From Silurus meridionalis (taxonomy: Eukaryota > Chordata > Actinopteri > Siluriformes > Siluridae), in contig NC_060906.1 in NCBI RefSeq assembly GCF_014805685.1, positions 23,390,126 to 23,454,125 on the forward strand: a stretch of DNA of 64,000 nt, written 5' to 3'. The stretch's first letter is position 1; each line of letters opens with the position of its first letter. Positions 1 to 12,008 of this stretch are shown piece after piece. The position numbers were made by a program, and so were the translations under genes. A model generated the notes under the pieces. The model had not been told where the DNA came from, made no database searches, and saw only the letters and a list, made by a program, of their open reading frames with translations.

Positions 1-510
1 TGAGATTCCTAAACTATCTGTGAAATTTTTCCGCTTTATGCTCTGTGAGATTCCATTGAACTCGTCCCGCTCGTCCTCCTCCAGGTTCCTGATCATTTTT
101 TTTCTCCTCTTTGGGGCGTCTTGGATCAGCGTGTGAAGCTAAATCAGCAGGATGAAGGTGTCCGTACGGACTGTTCTTGTCTGATTGTCGCCTCACCCAG
201 GACCCTCCGCTCAGCTCCTGTGAGGATCAGGGTTTGGGACAGAGTGCGTCTGATTCGAATGCTAATTACAGGCTTTTTTTCTTCTTTTTTTTCTTTGTGT
301 CGTTTTGAATACAAGCTGCAGATCGGTATTTAACCCTCACACACTCTCACTTTACACGTCCTAAAACCACTTCTCTTACGAGAAGAGAAAACTCTGTTTC
401 TGTTTTCATTCCAGCATCAGAACAATACAGATGCTAAGCACAGATTCATCTGCTAAAAAGCTAAATTTACAAAACAATAAACAGCCTCAGCCTCTCCCCG
501 TTATAAGGTG
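1..510. other. Unclassified non-coding sequence
   Basis: No coding match, repeat or RNA recognised. Short T tracts occur near 271-292. Confidence 0.4.
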
Positions 511-1010
511 TGGCGATAAGTTAGTTAGTTGGTTAGCGGAGGGTTGGTTAGCATGGTTTACTCGGGGGTAGATAGCCTTGAGGTTATTGGGGGTAGTTAG
601 TTAGTTAGTTAGGCTAGTTATTGTGGGTTGGATCGCATTATGGTTAGTTACGGTGTGATAGTTTGGGTTAATTGTGGGTTGGTTAACCTGTGGGTGAGTT
701 AGCTGTGGGTTAGTTGCCTCTGGGTAGATAGCTTGAGTTAGCTGGGAAGGTTTGTTAGTTTGTGAGGTTGGTTAGTTGGCTGTGGGCTAGTTAGTTGGCG
801 TAGGGGCTTGTTGGTGGGCTAGTTGTCTGGAGCTTAGTTAGCATTAATTAAAGGGGTAAATTAGTTATCTGCTGGTTGGTTGGTAAGTAGTTAGCATGGG
901 TGAGCTGGCGGGTAGTGGTGAATAGTTGTAAGTAGTTAGCATGGGTGGTGTTTAGTTAGAGTGTAGTTAGCATGGGTAAGCTGGGGGTTAGTTAGCAGGT
1001 ACATTTGTGC
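511..1010. repeat. Degenerate GTTA/GGTTAG-type tandem repeat
   Basis: About 500 bp dominated by variants of GTTAGTTAG, GTGGGTTAGTT and AGCATGGGT. Irregular spacing suggests an old, diverged minisatellite. It resembles telomere-like TTAGGG only superficially. Confidence 0.7.
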
Positions 1011-1586
1011 AGTGCTTAGTGATGAATATAGTAATGAATATTGATTAATGCTTTAGACGCTGTACAGCTCCATGTTCTGTAAAAATAAATCCTGAAGAAG
1101 CAGTAATCGCATTATTGCACAGTGGCTAAATTTAGCCTGCAGTGATCTGTACATTTGTGAGAGTCGTTCCTCGCCCCGGTGACCCAGTGACACGGTGTGA
1201 AACCCCTGTGCAGGCCGTAGGGAATCCCCGTGTCTAGCCGCTCTCACTCCCCGCTGCATCGCCCAGCAGAATACGTCTCAGTTTTCAGTTCAGTTTTTTT
1301 GCATTCCTGAGATTTACTCGCTCGAGTTCAAGGTCACAGCAGAGCAGAAACATGAAGTTATTCCAGGACGTCATTCTGTCTTTATGCTGACAGCAGCAGC
1401 AGCAGGACATGGTCAAATCCTTTTAACTACAGCCATCTATTTTAACCAATAAATAAGTAAATAAAAGCAATAACATGCAATTTGGCGTTTATTACAGCAA
1501 CACAATGAGTCCTGACCAAACACTGCAGTCTCTACTGTACACATGTACAGGGAACCAGGGTGCAGAGATTTTCTTTCTATCTTTCT

Positions 1587-1588
1587 GT

Positions 1589-1674
<86 letters not shown>

Positions 1675-1690
1675 GTGAGTATGTATGTAG
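1587..1690. repeat. (GT)n microsatellite with GTAT tail
   Basis: Almost uninterrupted GT from 1587 to 1662, then GTATGTAT variants. The flanks at 1011-1586 and 1691-2346 show nothing recognisable. Confidence 0.95.
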
Positions 1691-2344
1691 ATATCCACAC
1701 CTCCTCACATTCCTGACTCAGTCGAACCTGCGACTGCTTTTGCAATCAGATGAGATTAAAGTTTACACCTCAGTAATGCAGACTAAAGTCATATTGTGCA
1801 ATAAAACCCAAGAAATGTGCAACGCAACCACATGGAATAAACTCGTCTCGGTCTTCCTGCTGAGTGCAAAAGTTTACACGCCCTTGGGACCAAATGCAGA
1901 AGGCATGAATGTTTTTAATACCAGCAGTTTGGTTTGTTGTTAGACTTTTTTTTTTTATCAGACTTCCTTCTCAAGCAAAAAACTTAAAGAATTCTGAATT
2001 AATTAAATATCGTTTTGTTGGTTTGGCTTTTACCCTGTACAAATTACCTCCAAGCTGGTTTATTTCTACCCCCTAAAAAGCTTTTGGATCATCTGAGTTG
2101 TAACATTCCATTCACATTTCCAGATGGAAAAATCTGCCAGATATCATTCACTTAATTCTGAAGATCTGCTTTCTTTTAGTTCTTATTCAGTTTCTACTCA
2201 TTTATGTAATAAGTAACAATATGGTTTCATAGAAATGTTTTTTATATTTTATTTAGAATTTTCTTGTCTTCCGTTTCCTTATGTTAATATGTTAAGAAAA
2301 GAAATATTTCAAGATTATAAAAGGAATTGTTTTATAAAGGGTAG

Positions 2345-2346
<2 letters not shown>

Positions 2347-2415
<69 letters not shown>

Positions 2416-2472
2416 ATCACACAGTTGTGACTGTTAGTTCTGGTGGCAAAGCTGCATTACTGGAATGTTTAG

Positions 2473-2550
<78 letters not shown>
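2347..2550. repeat. (GT)n and (AT)n microsatellites
   Basis: GT repeat 2347-2414 and AT repeat 2478-2550, separated by about 60 bp of unique sequence. Confidence 0.95.
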
Positions 2551-2555
<5 letters not shown>

Positions 2556-3300
2556 TAGGGGTGTAACAGTACACAGAATTCATGGTTTGTTACGTACCTC
2601 AATTTTAACTAATTTAATTTTAAATTAAATGACAGCTTGGTTAAATAATATATAAAATATTATTAAAAAATTATACAAATAAAAGAACATTAAATCAAAA
2701 TACAATTTTTATTGTATTGATTAAATTGAGTAAGCGAAATTAAATTGATTAAATTATAACTCAGATGTATTAACGTGTGCAGAGCTACACACGTGTTTTA
2801 CCAGTTGAACTCGGCTGTAACAGTTTTCCTCTGACGAACCAATCAGAGGACGGAAAAATGCTGACACTATTCTGGGCCAGCGAGCTGCCCTGTGAGGAGA
2901 ATATGAAATCTGATTGGTTAAAGAAACAGACTTATTGATCATATTCTCTAAGGTAAAAATGCCAGCAGTACTGACTTTGAAGGCTCTGGACAGATTAGAT
3001 CGACATGGCAGCACATAGAGGCTGAAATCTGACTGGACAAAAAATCTACCATACACGTACTGGAAGCAGTGCAGCCGAGAGAAACACTACAAAATGAAGA
3101 GAATAAACTGTTGGGAATAAATTAATACAATTTCATGGAACAAATATTAGAATTTAGGTTGTAAATGTAGGTCAGTGCTTCTGATAGTGTTTAGACCAGC
3201 AGAGAAGGCTTTGCTGGCCCTGACCGCCCACCACTGATTTTCTTAAGATATGATCTACTTAACTGTTCTACTTAATTCAGCATGCTGTAACAAATGTCTT
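2556..3300. mobile_element. hAT-like element remnant
   Basis: Starts with TAGGGGTGTAACAGTACACA, the type of terminal sequence seen on fish hAT elements. It shares the segment around ATCTACTTAACTGTTCTACTTA (3251-3273) with 8980 and, inverted, with 13060-13095. No transposase is recognisable and the right end is uncertain. Confidence 0.45.
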
Positions 3301-4311
3301 CATTCTTTTCATCCTTCATTCATTCACTTCCTCGATATGTGGAATTTTCGGTATTGTCAGAATTTTCTCCTTTTAAGAGAAAATCTTAAAGCTGCACATA
3401 AAGAACCAGAAAGAAACCATCTGTTGTAAAAATGTAACTAAAGTGGCATCAATTTTGTGCAAAACAAAATTTGAGTTTCTTTGTTGTGTATGTTTTTTTT
3501 TTTTTTTTTTGTTGTTGTTTTTAATAACAATAAGAAATATAGCTGCCAAGCAGCGATGGCGGGCCCTCGCACATTTTTGTATCGCTATACAGTGCCTCCC
3601 AGAAAACAATGCACGGTGGGCAAATATCAGTGGACTATTTTATGTTGTTACTGACCCATTTGGGGACTGTAGGTAAAAGAAACCCCACAAAAAAAAAAAA
3701 AAAAAACATCGAGGACCTAATAAATGCACTCTTGCAGTCCGTCAATACGCATGTGAGGAAACTTGGATTGTAACTTTGTTCCGCACGTAAAAAGGATTGC
3801 ATTCGAGGGACTTTGGATTTCCCCAGACGGCATGGGGAATACAGACTTTTTTCGCTGTGAACTACCACCAAATTGTTCCTGCATGCAAGCTGTGCGTATT
3901 TATTGGCACGCATTTTCTGCCCTCGGCGATGCATTCCAGATGTTGCCTGTAGTGCAGCGTCATGCGTTCACACTGGCAATGCGAGGGCCTTCGCGTTTCG
4001 CCTTGTCGCTCTTGCCGATAAACACCCGCGTTAGAGACACGGCAGCTCGAATGCCTCGCTAATGCATTGCACGTGGGGTCTGCCAGGGGACACCACCTTA
4101 TTCCCTGAAGTGTTGGAGCTGCTCCATTACACATTCCATCCACAGAGAGGGGAATAAAAGCGGTGCAGCGAGGACACGGTCTCAGCGCGAACCCAGCCCT
4201 CCCCTCGTTCTCCCTCTTTCATTCTATTCGCAGTGTTACGAATTCCGGTGCGGCGCAACGAGAACGTGTTAGCATGAGGCGCGGATTTGTCCTCCACTGA
4301 CACCGGTGTGC

Positions 4312-4312
<1 letters not shown>
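3301..4312. other. Unclassified sequence, partly CpG-containing
   Basis: 3301-3760 has T and A homopolymers. 3760-4310 is richer in CpG and GCG words. No open frame has a family match and no RNA was recognised. Confidence 0.35.

Positions 4313-4349
<37 letters not shown>
4313..4349. repeat. (CA)n microsatellite
   Basis: Perfect CA dinucleotides. Confidence 0.9.
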
Positions 4350-4350
<1 letters not shown>

Positions 4351-5873
4351 ATACACACCTGCTTTTTTCCTATACACCTCTGCCAGCTTCGGAGTCACAT
4401 TCTCCTCAAGTAAGCGATCAGCGATTACTGATCGGCGACACGTCGTACCGATCTCGATTATTCATACTAGCAAATCTGGATACTAGCAAGACCTTCTCTG
4501 CTGTCCTAAAGAATCAGAATAATATAAATGTATAAAATTATTCCCAATACTCCATACTCTTCATTTTCTAGCGCTTCTCTCCGATTATGCCGCCATAAGG
4601 AGTGTCTGTTTACGCTTCAGATTTTAGCTGTTACATCACATGTCGCCAGGGTCAAAGGAATCTCTCTGTAGCTTACAATCCATGTTGCTCGAAGCTGTTG
4701 CTTTAATCAATCAGATTTCACGTTGGCGACACAGGGGCCATCTAGCAGGCATCCAATAATGTCTGCATTTCTCACAATCCTCATCTGTAGCAAATATTTG
4801 CGTGCAGATCAAATAGCTTCCGAGGAGCAACGAGGAGAAGGAAAACGGATGCACTTGATTTTACAAGACGCCACACATTTGCGCAAAACAGACAATTCGT
4901 CTTCATTTAAAATTCAGAAGTAAAAACGTTAATGCACGGGAAAAGATGCAGTTTTGTTTTTTAGGCCAATATGGTTGCTTCTGTTAGAGATGATGTATGC
5001 AGGAGGTGCTGTTGCGGCTCCAGTGAAAGGAGACCTGTTAAATTGTGTTCATTGGATTTCTTGCTTTATGGCATTCATTCTCACTGTATAAGATCCTGTG
5101 TGTGATGCAGCGCTCTGTTCTTCTCTGTCAATTTCTCTATTATAATGATGCTTTCTAGAGCCGTGACAGCATAATGATGGTATTAAGAGGTGGATTGATT
5201 CAGGCAGGACACCACTGAAGGCCTAGGGGTGAAATGTATGTCCCAGGACTGGAGTCTAGTTAATGCAAGTGCGTGAACACTCACTCGCTGCGACTTGTTT
5301 AGAAGGAAATGAAATGCTTGAATGTACACCGTGTGGATATCGACCTCCATACTATAAAGCCGGGTCTCTGCGTGGCGGTAGTTGTGTGCAACCAGCGCTG
5401 CATCGTCATGGTGGTTGTTTGTGAAATGGCAGAAATTTGGGGCGATGCCAAGTTTTCCTTTTCTTCCTTCCCTTTTCTTGTGCTCGTCTGAAAGCCTAGA
5501 ATTACACGCTGCGGTGTTTGACAGGCGTTGCTGTTAATTGCACCACAGAGTGCTCTTTTTTCTCTCTTTTCTCTCTCTCATTCGTTCTCTCGCGCACTCA
5601 TTTCTTTCTCCCACACTCGTTTTTTTTTTTCTCAGCTATTTTTGGTCCTTTCCTCCCACCGTCCCCCTCACTGTGTTGCTATGGGCTCTTGTCGGAGACG
5701 ACGATATCGCCGCTATGATGCGAGGAGGCTCGGCTCTGCTCGTAGTGGCTCGCAATGTCTAGTCACTCAAACGGCGGAGGATCATGGACCCTAGGGACGT
5801 ACTGGTGTAGGAAAATAATCAGCGATCTTCAGGAGTTACCACAATGGACTTATCTACTCGAGCTGCACAGCAC
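4350..5873. other. Unclassified; possible CpG-containing regulatory stretch at its end
   Basis: No coding match. The part at 5640-5800 has a pyrimidine tract followed by CpG-rich sequence with CGGAGACGACGATATCGCCG. It could be a non-coding exon or regulatory DNA upstream of sipa1l1, but nothing decisive is visible. Confidence 0.3.
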
Positions 5874-7186
5874 TCTGATGGAAGAGACTGAGAGGGAGAG
5901 ACTGAGTGAGACAGGGAGACTTGAGAAAGAGACAGGAAAACTGTGTTAGGCATGAAGACTGAGTAAGACACGGAGACTGATTGAGACATGGAGACTTGTA
6001 AAAGAGAGAGAGATTAAGTAAGACAAGCAGAACTGAGAAATGAAGAGAGACTAAGTAAGACAGGGAGACGAGAGAGACTGAGTGAAAAAGGGAGACTGAG
6101 TGAGACAGGATGAACTGAGAAATGAAGAGACTAAGTAAGACAGGGAGACGAGAAAAAGAGAGACTGAGTGAGACAGGGAGGCTGAGTGAGACAGAGAGAC
6201 TTGAGAAAGAGACTGAGTGAGACAGGGAGACTTGAGAAAGAGACTGAGTGAGACACTGAGACCGAGTGAGACAGAGACTTGAGAAAGAGACTGAGTGAGA
6301 CAGAGACTTGAGAAGGAGAATGAGATTTAGAGAGAAGAGGTAGGTCTTCAACCGTCGCTTAAAGATAGTCAGGGACTGTACTGTATGGACATCTAGGGGA
6401 AGTTCATTCCACCACCTCGGTGCCAGAACAGAGAAGAGCCTTGAAGTGTACTTACCTCTCATTCTGAGAGAAGGTGGTACCAGTCGAGCAGTGCTGGAGG
6501 ATCTCAGACAGCGTGGTGCAGTGCAAGGTGTGATGAGGTCACTGAGGTAAGATGGTGCTGGTCCAATTTTGGCCTTGTAGACAAGCATCAGTGTTTTGAA
6601 TCTCATACATGCAGCTACTGGAAGCCAGTTAAGGAGCAGCAGTGTGGTGGTGTGGAAGAACTTGGTCAGATTGAACACAAGTCGTGCAGCTGCGTTTTGG
6701 ATCATTTGAAGTTGACGAATAGCGTTCAGGGGAAGACCTGCCAGCAGAGAGTTGCAGTAGTCCAGTCTCGAAATCACAAGAGACCGAACAAGCACCTGAG
6801 AGACTCATTGAACAAGCACCTGGGCAGCCTGTGTGGACAGAAATGGTTGAATCCTTTGGATGTTGTATAGAAGAAACTGACTGAAACTAAATGAGACAGA
6901 CTTGAGAAAGACTTAATGAGACACGGAAACTTAATAAGGAGAGAAAGACTGAATAAGAAAGGGTGACTGAGTGAGACATGGAGACTTGAGACTGATTAGA
7001 TACTGAGTGAGACAGGAAGACTGAGGGAGACTTGAAAAAAAGAAACTGAGGAAGACACTGAGACTCAGTGAGAGTCAGAGAGGCTGAGTGAGACATGGAG
7101 ACTTAAGAAGGAGACTGAGTGAGACACTGAGACCGAGTGAGACAGAGAGACTTGAGAAAGAGACTGAGTGATATGTGAGATGCAGA

Positions 7187-7217
<31 letters not shown>

Positions 7218-7262
7218 CTAAGTAACACTTGGGCTGAGTGAGACAGGGAGACTTGAGAAATA
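5874..7262. repeat. GA-rich minisatellite (GAGACTGAGTGAGACAGG type), split by a LINE fragment
   Basis: Variants of GAGACTTGAGAAAGAGACTG and AGTGAGACAGGGAGA run from 5884 to 6325 and again from 6885 to 7262, with a (GA)n at 7190-7217. The two halves flank the LINE-derived piece at 6325-6870. Confidence 0.85.
6325..6870 (-). mobile_element. LINE (non-LTR retrotransposon) fragment, C-terminal RT region
   Basis: Read on the minus strand from 6795 to 6325 it gives an open frame with [59 protein letters not shown] and [10 protein letters not shown]. This is the conserved end of reverse transcriptases of the L2/CR1/Rex1 group in fish. The copy is 5'-truncated and lacks catalytic RT motifs. Confidence 0.85.
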
Positions 7263-8164
7263 GATAGAGACTGTTCGAGACAGGTAGATTTCTCTTTTGA
7301 AGTTAATGTTACTGAAGACGCTCTCGAGTCACTGCTGCTACTTTTATGGAATCATTTCATCAGCAGCTCTCGATAAATCAAAATCCTGATTTCTCCCCCA
7401 TAACAGCCTGTTTTATACATGTGTGTGGGCTTTAGGGGCGATTTGTTTGACAATTTTCAGTTCATCAAACAGATCAAGAGGTCGAGTGCTGGGTCTTTTA
7501 CTGGCGTCCAGACACACAAACACACACACACACACGCACTTAATGTTCAGAAGGCAGCAGGTGGACAATTTAACACATCACTGATTGAAGTTAGCTTCAG
7601 TGCATCGTGCTCGTATTTATCTGCTTCACCCGGGGGCTATAGAAGTAGATCTGAAGGAGAGAGGGAAGGAGCGAGGGAAGGAGAGAGGGAAGTAGACGGA
7701 GGACCATAGCCGTCCATTTGTTCCTCTTTTGTGAGGTAACCACACAGTTCCTGTGGTAAACAGACAGGTTATTATCACCGAGCACCAGACAACCCCAATC
7801 TCTCAAACATCTCACACACACACACACACACACGAATGCGCTAAGCTTGAGTGTTTAAATCAGTAGCAGAGGAGACACAATGCGACGCTGGGGAATATAT
7901 ACTGTATATACTTGGTAAAAACCCCAGGAATGAGAACTCCACGCTTTGTCTCTGCTCATTGCATCACACCAAGTGAGTCACGTGAACCAGTGTGCCTTTA
8001 CATTTCAAATCCTAACTCCATACTTTTATCCCAAAACTGTTTCCTCAGGTGGTTCATTATTTCACTTTTTTCTAACAATTGTCATGTAACGATAGTCAGC
8101 CTCGAAATACCACCTAATGTTTTTAATGTAATTACACCACATGATATTTACAGTGTATTAATAG
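7263..8164. other. Unclassified sequence with small CA and GA repeats
   Basis: Short CA repeats lie at 7515-7536 and 7813-7833 and a GGGA/GAGA stretch at 7658-7700. No gene or RNA recognised. Confidence 0.4.
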
Positions 8165-8755
8165 AGAGCAACAACTAAAGAATAATATAGAAACTATAGT
8201 AGTCAATGTGCGTGTGTATCAGTACAGATTTACTGTCCTCTAAAAATAACTCAACATATTCATTATTATCTAAATATCTGGCAACTAAAGTGAGTTCACC
8301 CTCAGTGAACGTGTCAAAACTGTGTCTGAAGTGTGAATATTGTGTGTGAGCACATCGTTCTCCAGCACTGCTTTAATCCTCCTGGGTGTGGAATTCACCA
8401 GAGCTGCACAGGTTGTTGCTGGGATCCTCTTCCACTCCTCCATAATGACATCACGGAGCTGCTGGATGTTACACACATGGCGCTTCTCCACCTTCTGCTT
8501 GAGGATCCCCTCACTAGTGCTCAGGTCTGGAGACACACTTGGCCTCACCTTCAGCTTCCTCTGCAAAGCAGTTGTCATCTTGGCGGTGTGTTTGGGGTTG
8601 TTGTTACGTTGGACAACTGCCGTTCAGCCCAGTATCTGAAGGAAGGGCACATTACATGTTGGAATCCATGTTTGCCTCCTGAACCGCAGTACCAGCAGCA
8701 CTCATGCATCCCCAGACCATGATGCTGCCACCACTATGCATGACTGTAGACAGGA

Positions 8756-8788
<33 letters not shown>

Positions 8789-8790
8789 AA
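8165..8790 (-). mobile_element. Tc1-like transposon fragment (3' half)
   Basis: The minus strand from 8578 to 8285 encodes VEKRHVCNIQQLRDVIMEEW then [20 protein letters not shown], the C-terminus of Tc1-type DDE transposases. It also has the usual AAATAACTCAACA...GTGAGTTCACCC end region. The transposase lacks its N-terminal half and has frame breaks. An AT tract sits at 8769-8788. Confidence 0.88.
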
Positions 8791-9130
8791 GATAAAAGAA
8801 TAAATCAAATTTTTAGTTTTTTAATTTTTCAGTTTTAAATCGAATTTAATACACTATTATATTGATTAAATTGGCAAATATTAAATAGGTAAAATTTTTC
8901 GGACTCTACTTGTGTAGATCAGATGTGTATGTAAGTGTGTGTTCTACATTTCATGTTACATTTTTTAAAGCTGTGATCTACTTAACTGTTCTACTTATTT
9001 CAGCATACATTAACTTAGTATTGTCATGTTGCTATCTAAAGGTACAATCAGGGAGATTTTTTCCCCCACTCATTAATCTAAAATCAGTACCCCAATTTGT
9101 CACATACACTAATAAAGTTTAGATGTAAAT
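8791..9130. mobile_element. hAT-like remnant related to 2556-3300
   Basis: AT-rich sequence sharing TGATCTACTTAACTGTTCTACTTATTTCAGCAT (8974 onward, in part) with 3250. No termini or coding capacity seen. Confidence 0.35.
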
Positions 9131-9589
9131 TATGTTTTTATGTCATTATGAGGATTTAGATTAATGCAGGAAAAAAAAATGTTCCTTTTTATAAAAAAGA
9201 AACTAAAATATGTCCAAGTATTTTTTCAACAACCCTTCAAAATGAGCTCGGATGCCTCCTATTTCTCTTTAACGTTGCTGAGATGTTTCTACACCTTGAC
9301 TGGAGTCTACCTGTGGAAAAGGTCTACTGGTTGAAAATGAGCTGGGGTTTGCGAAACACAGGCCTTTAGTGGGCTTCCAATTCGGTATCCCAATACTTAT
9401 TTTTTTTTTTTTACTGTGAGTTAACAATGGAATCATGGTGAGCTTTACGTCATGAGTGTCAGAGTGTGTGTGATGTGGAAGCAGTACAGTGTCCCCCTGG
9501 AGCCTGGCTAATAAGACAGAACGCTAATCGTTTTGTCAGCCCTAATTCCGTCCCTGACAGTGCAGCCATGTCTATGTAAAGACAAGACG

Positions 9590-9636
<47 letters not shown>

Positions 9637-11825
9637 TACACTGCATGCGCTGTGTTCTTCCTCACCCTCTGGAGGTTTTTATTCATGCTGAAGGAAGATG
9701 AAGGGAACACCTGAACTCGTGTCACGTGCGGTGATGCATCTGCATTCGAACACGTCCCACTGCAGGTGTCCAAACCTCAGAGATGTGAACCATGTAATTT
9801 ATAATCAGCATTTGGCAATCAGCAAAAGGGAGAGACACTGGTGAGAGTGAGACTATAAAAGAGACAAAAGGAGAGACAAAAGGAGTGACCGGAGACAGCG
9901 AGTGAGAGACTGAATGAGACAGGAGGACAGCTTGGATAGCGAAGAGACATGGAAAGAGAGGTGGACTTTAGAGGAAAGGTGGAGTGCGATCGAGAGACAG
10001 TGAGATATGAGCAAAAGAGACGCACGCAGACTCATGAGACAATGCGATGGAGACCTTTTTTATTAAGGAGAGGACACGCTTAGATGTAAGAGCTGCCTGA
10101 AATCCCACAAGTGATTTGAAAGACCGAGAGCCACAACCACGTCTCCCGCAGACAGATTTTCACTTCATAGCTTTCTCTTGCGCTCGGTTCGTTTTCACTT
10201 TTGTAACAAATACGTCGGCGGTGGTTTTCGTCACTTCGTCACGGCGCCTCTCGCAGGTACTGCTTTCTCATTAGCCGCTCTGCGTTCCCGCCGCTCAAAC
10301 CCCCATCCCCTCCCCCGGCTGTACAGGGACGGCCGGATCTGTCAGTCTCCAGGCTGTAATTTGACAGCTGTGTATGACTAACTTCCAATTTGGCGCTCAT
10401 CCCGAGCAAAGCACCTGCATCATGACCTCCGGATCACCTCAGGATTTTCTTTTTTTTTTTTTTTTTGCGACAGGAGGAGAACAGAGCGCGAAAAATTTTT
10501 TTTCCAGGAATGGAAATTCCCATGACTTCACACTCTCCTGGATAAGGAACCACAAGGTTTCTGTGAGGGTCGGATGTATGCGTTTATTGCGTATCCTCTC
10601 CACCTGTATACCTCCCCCCTGCTTTCCACCGTCAGTAACGTGATTCTCACGTTACAGCTTTTCACAGGAACTTCCGGGGTTTTCGCAGACCTGATTTAAG
10701 ACGCTGATGATTTAAGAGCCGGGTTCCTATGCATTTTGGAAAAGTATTTAATTTGATTTGATCTAAATTAGATTTCACACACTTTAGAGAGCCTTTTCAA
10801 AAAGCTGTTTTTGTTTTTTTGAAAACAGCTTCTCAGTGTGGACAGAACACCAAAGTGGAGAGAAAAATCTGTGTTTTCAAACGAAAGCATATACGTGTGG
10901 ATATGGCCTAAAGCGCTGCCAAAAGATCGGCGCTAGAGCGGATCTGCACAGCCGTGATTGGTTGTTATGTTGTGAGGCAGCAGTTGCTATGGCAGTACAG
11001 CGCCCCCTGACAGTGCGCCTGAACACATGGAAAATATCAGAGATTGTAACGTAACGCATGTTATAGTTGAGATTCAAAATCATTATTTCAGATGTTAAAT
11101 GCGGTCTTAAAAATCTTCAGGAAAGTCTGATTTGAGTCTGGAAAAGTATGGAATTTTGAGAAGAAGAAGGATGTGTAGGAACCCTGTACAGTGTCATGAT
11201 CAGCGCCACAAACGTTTGTCATCACTGGCGAGAAATAATTTTTTTTTAGGTCGAACCCTCGAGTCGAGTCAGGCCCATGTGTCGAGGCAGGGCCCGTGTC
11301 CTATTGGGCTGGAGGTAAATGAATTCACATTGCGGTTATGTCACTCCATTTCCTTCCTTACTCCTCCTCAGTCTCCTATTTTAGATTTTCTCTCCTCTCT
11401 ACCGCGCTCATTAAGGTTAACCCGCTAGCATCGCCACGCTACGGCACAAAAACACTCGGCAGATGGTTGCTAAGCAACTAAGAAAACTGACATTTCAGAG
11501 CCTATCCTGAATGTGTCATGGGGGAAATTCTCACGGTGCACAGATGCTGCATTTCGTAGCATGTAAGCAGACCACACCGGGAACACGACAGCAGTTTGAT
11601 TAGAATTAAGCAGAGATGGTTCTAGTTTCTGAAACTAAATAGTTTTTCAAGCTTTCCCATTTTTTTTACCCAACAGTGAATGTGTTCATGACTCCATGTA
11701 TCATTTCATGTCTCTCTGAAACTGCTTGAAAGACATTACAAGGTTCCATTGTTCCTTATTTGACTGTTTCTAGAGAAAAGACATCAGTCAGCAGCACCTC
11801 CACGTTCCTGTAGAGTCTGAACACA
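9131..11825. other. Long non-coding stretch upstream of sipa1l1
   Basis: Contains (CT)n at 9594-9634, GA-rich repeats at 9830-10060, a CpG-containing stretch at 10180-10440 that could be conserved regulatory DNA, and a likely dispersed repeat at 10835-11050. No protein match. Confidence 0.35.
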
Positions 11826-12008
11826 CTCGGTGGATAAGGCATTGGACTCTGGATCGGAAGGTTACAAGTTCAAATCCCAGACACCACCAAGCTGCCACTG
11901 CTGGGCCCCTGAGCAAGGCCCTTAACCCTCACCTGCTCAGTTGTATGTTGCCTCGAATAAGAGTGTCTGCCAAACCCAGAGGTGGTTAAAAAAAAAAAAA
12001 AAAAAAGT
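11826..12008 (+). mobile_element. tRNA-derived SINE
   Basis: tRNA-like head with GGTTACAAGTTCAAATCCCAG (B-box type, 11863 on), then AAGCTGCCACTGCTGGGCCC and GAGCAAGGCCCTTAACCCTC, and a poly(A) tail at 11989-12006. The same sequence pattern recurs at several places in the window. Confidence 0.88.

Noticed and set aside
511..1010. Interstitial telomeric repeat
   Set aside because: Units are irregular GTTA/GGTTAG variants, not TTAGGG in tandem.
1475..1943. Open frames of Cys-Val or Thr-His repeats
   Set aside because: Translations of GT/CA microsatellites; the same applies at 2235, 4287, 22803, 23272, 35660, 36004 and 36204.
5854..6795. 313-codon minus-strand open frame as a gene
   Set aside because: Only its first half is LINE-derived; the rest translates GA minisatellite into Ser/Leu repeats.
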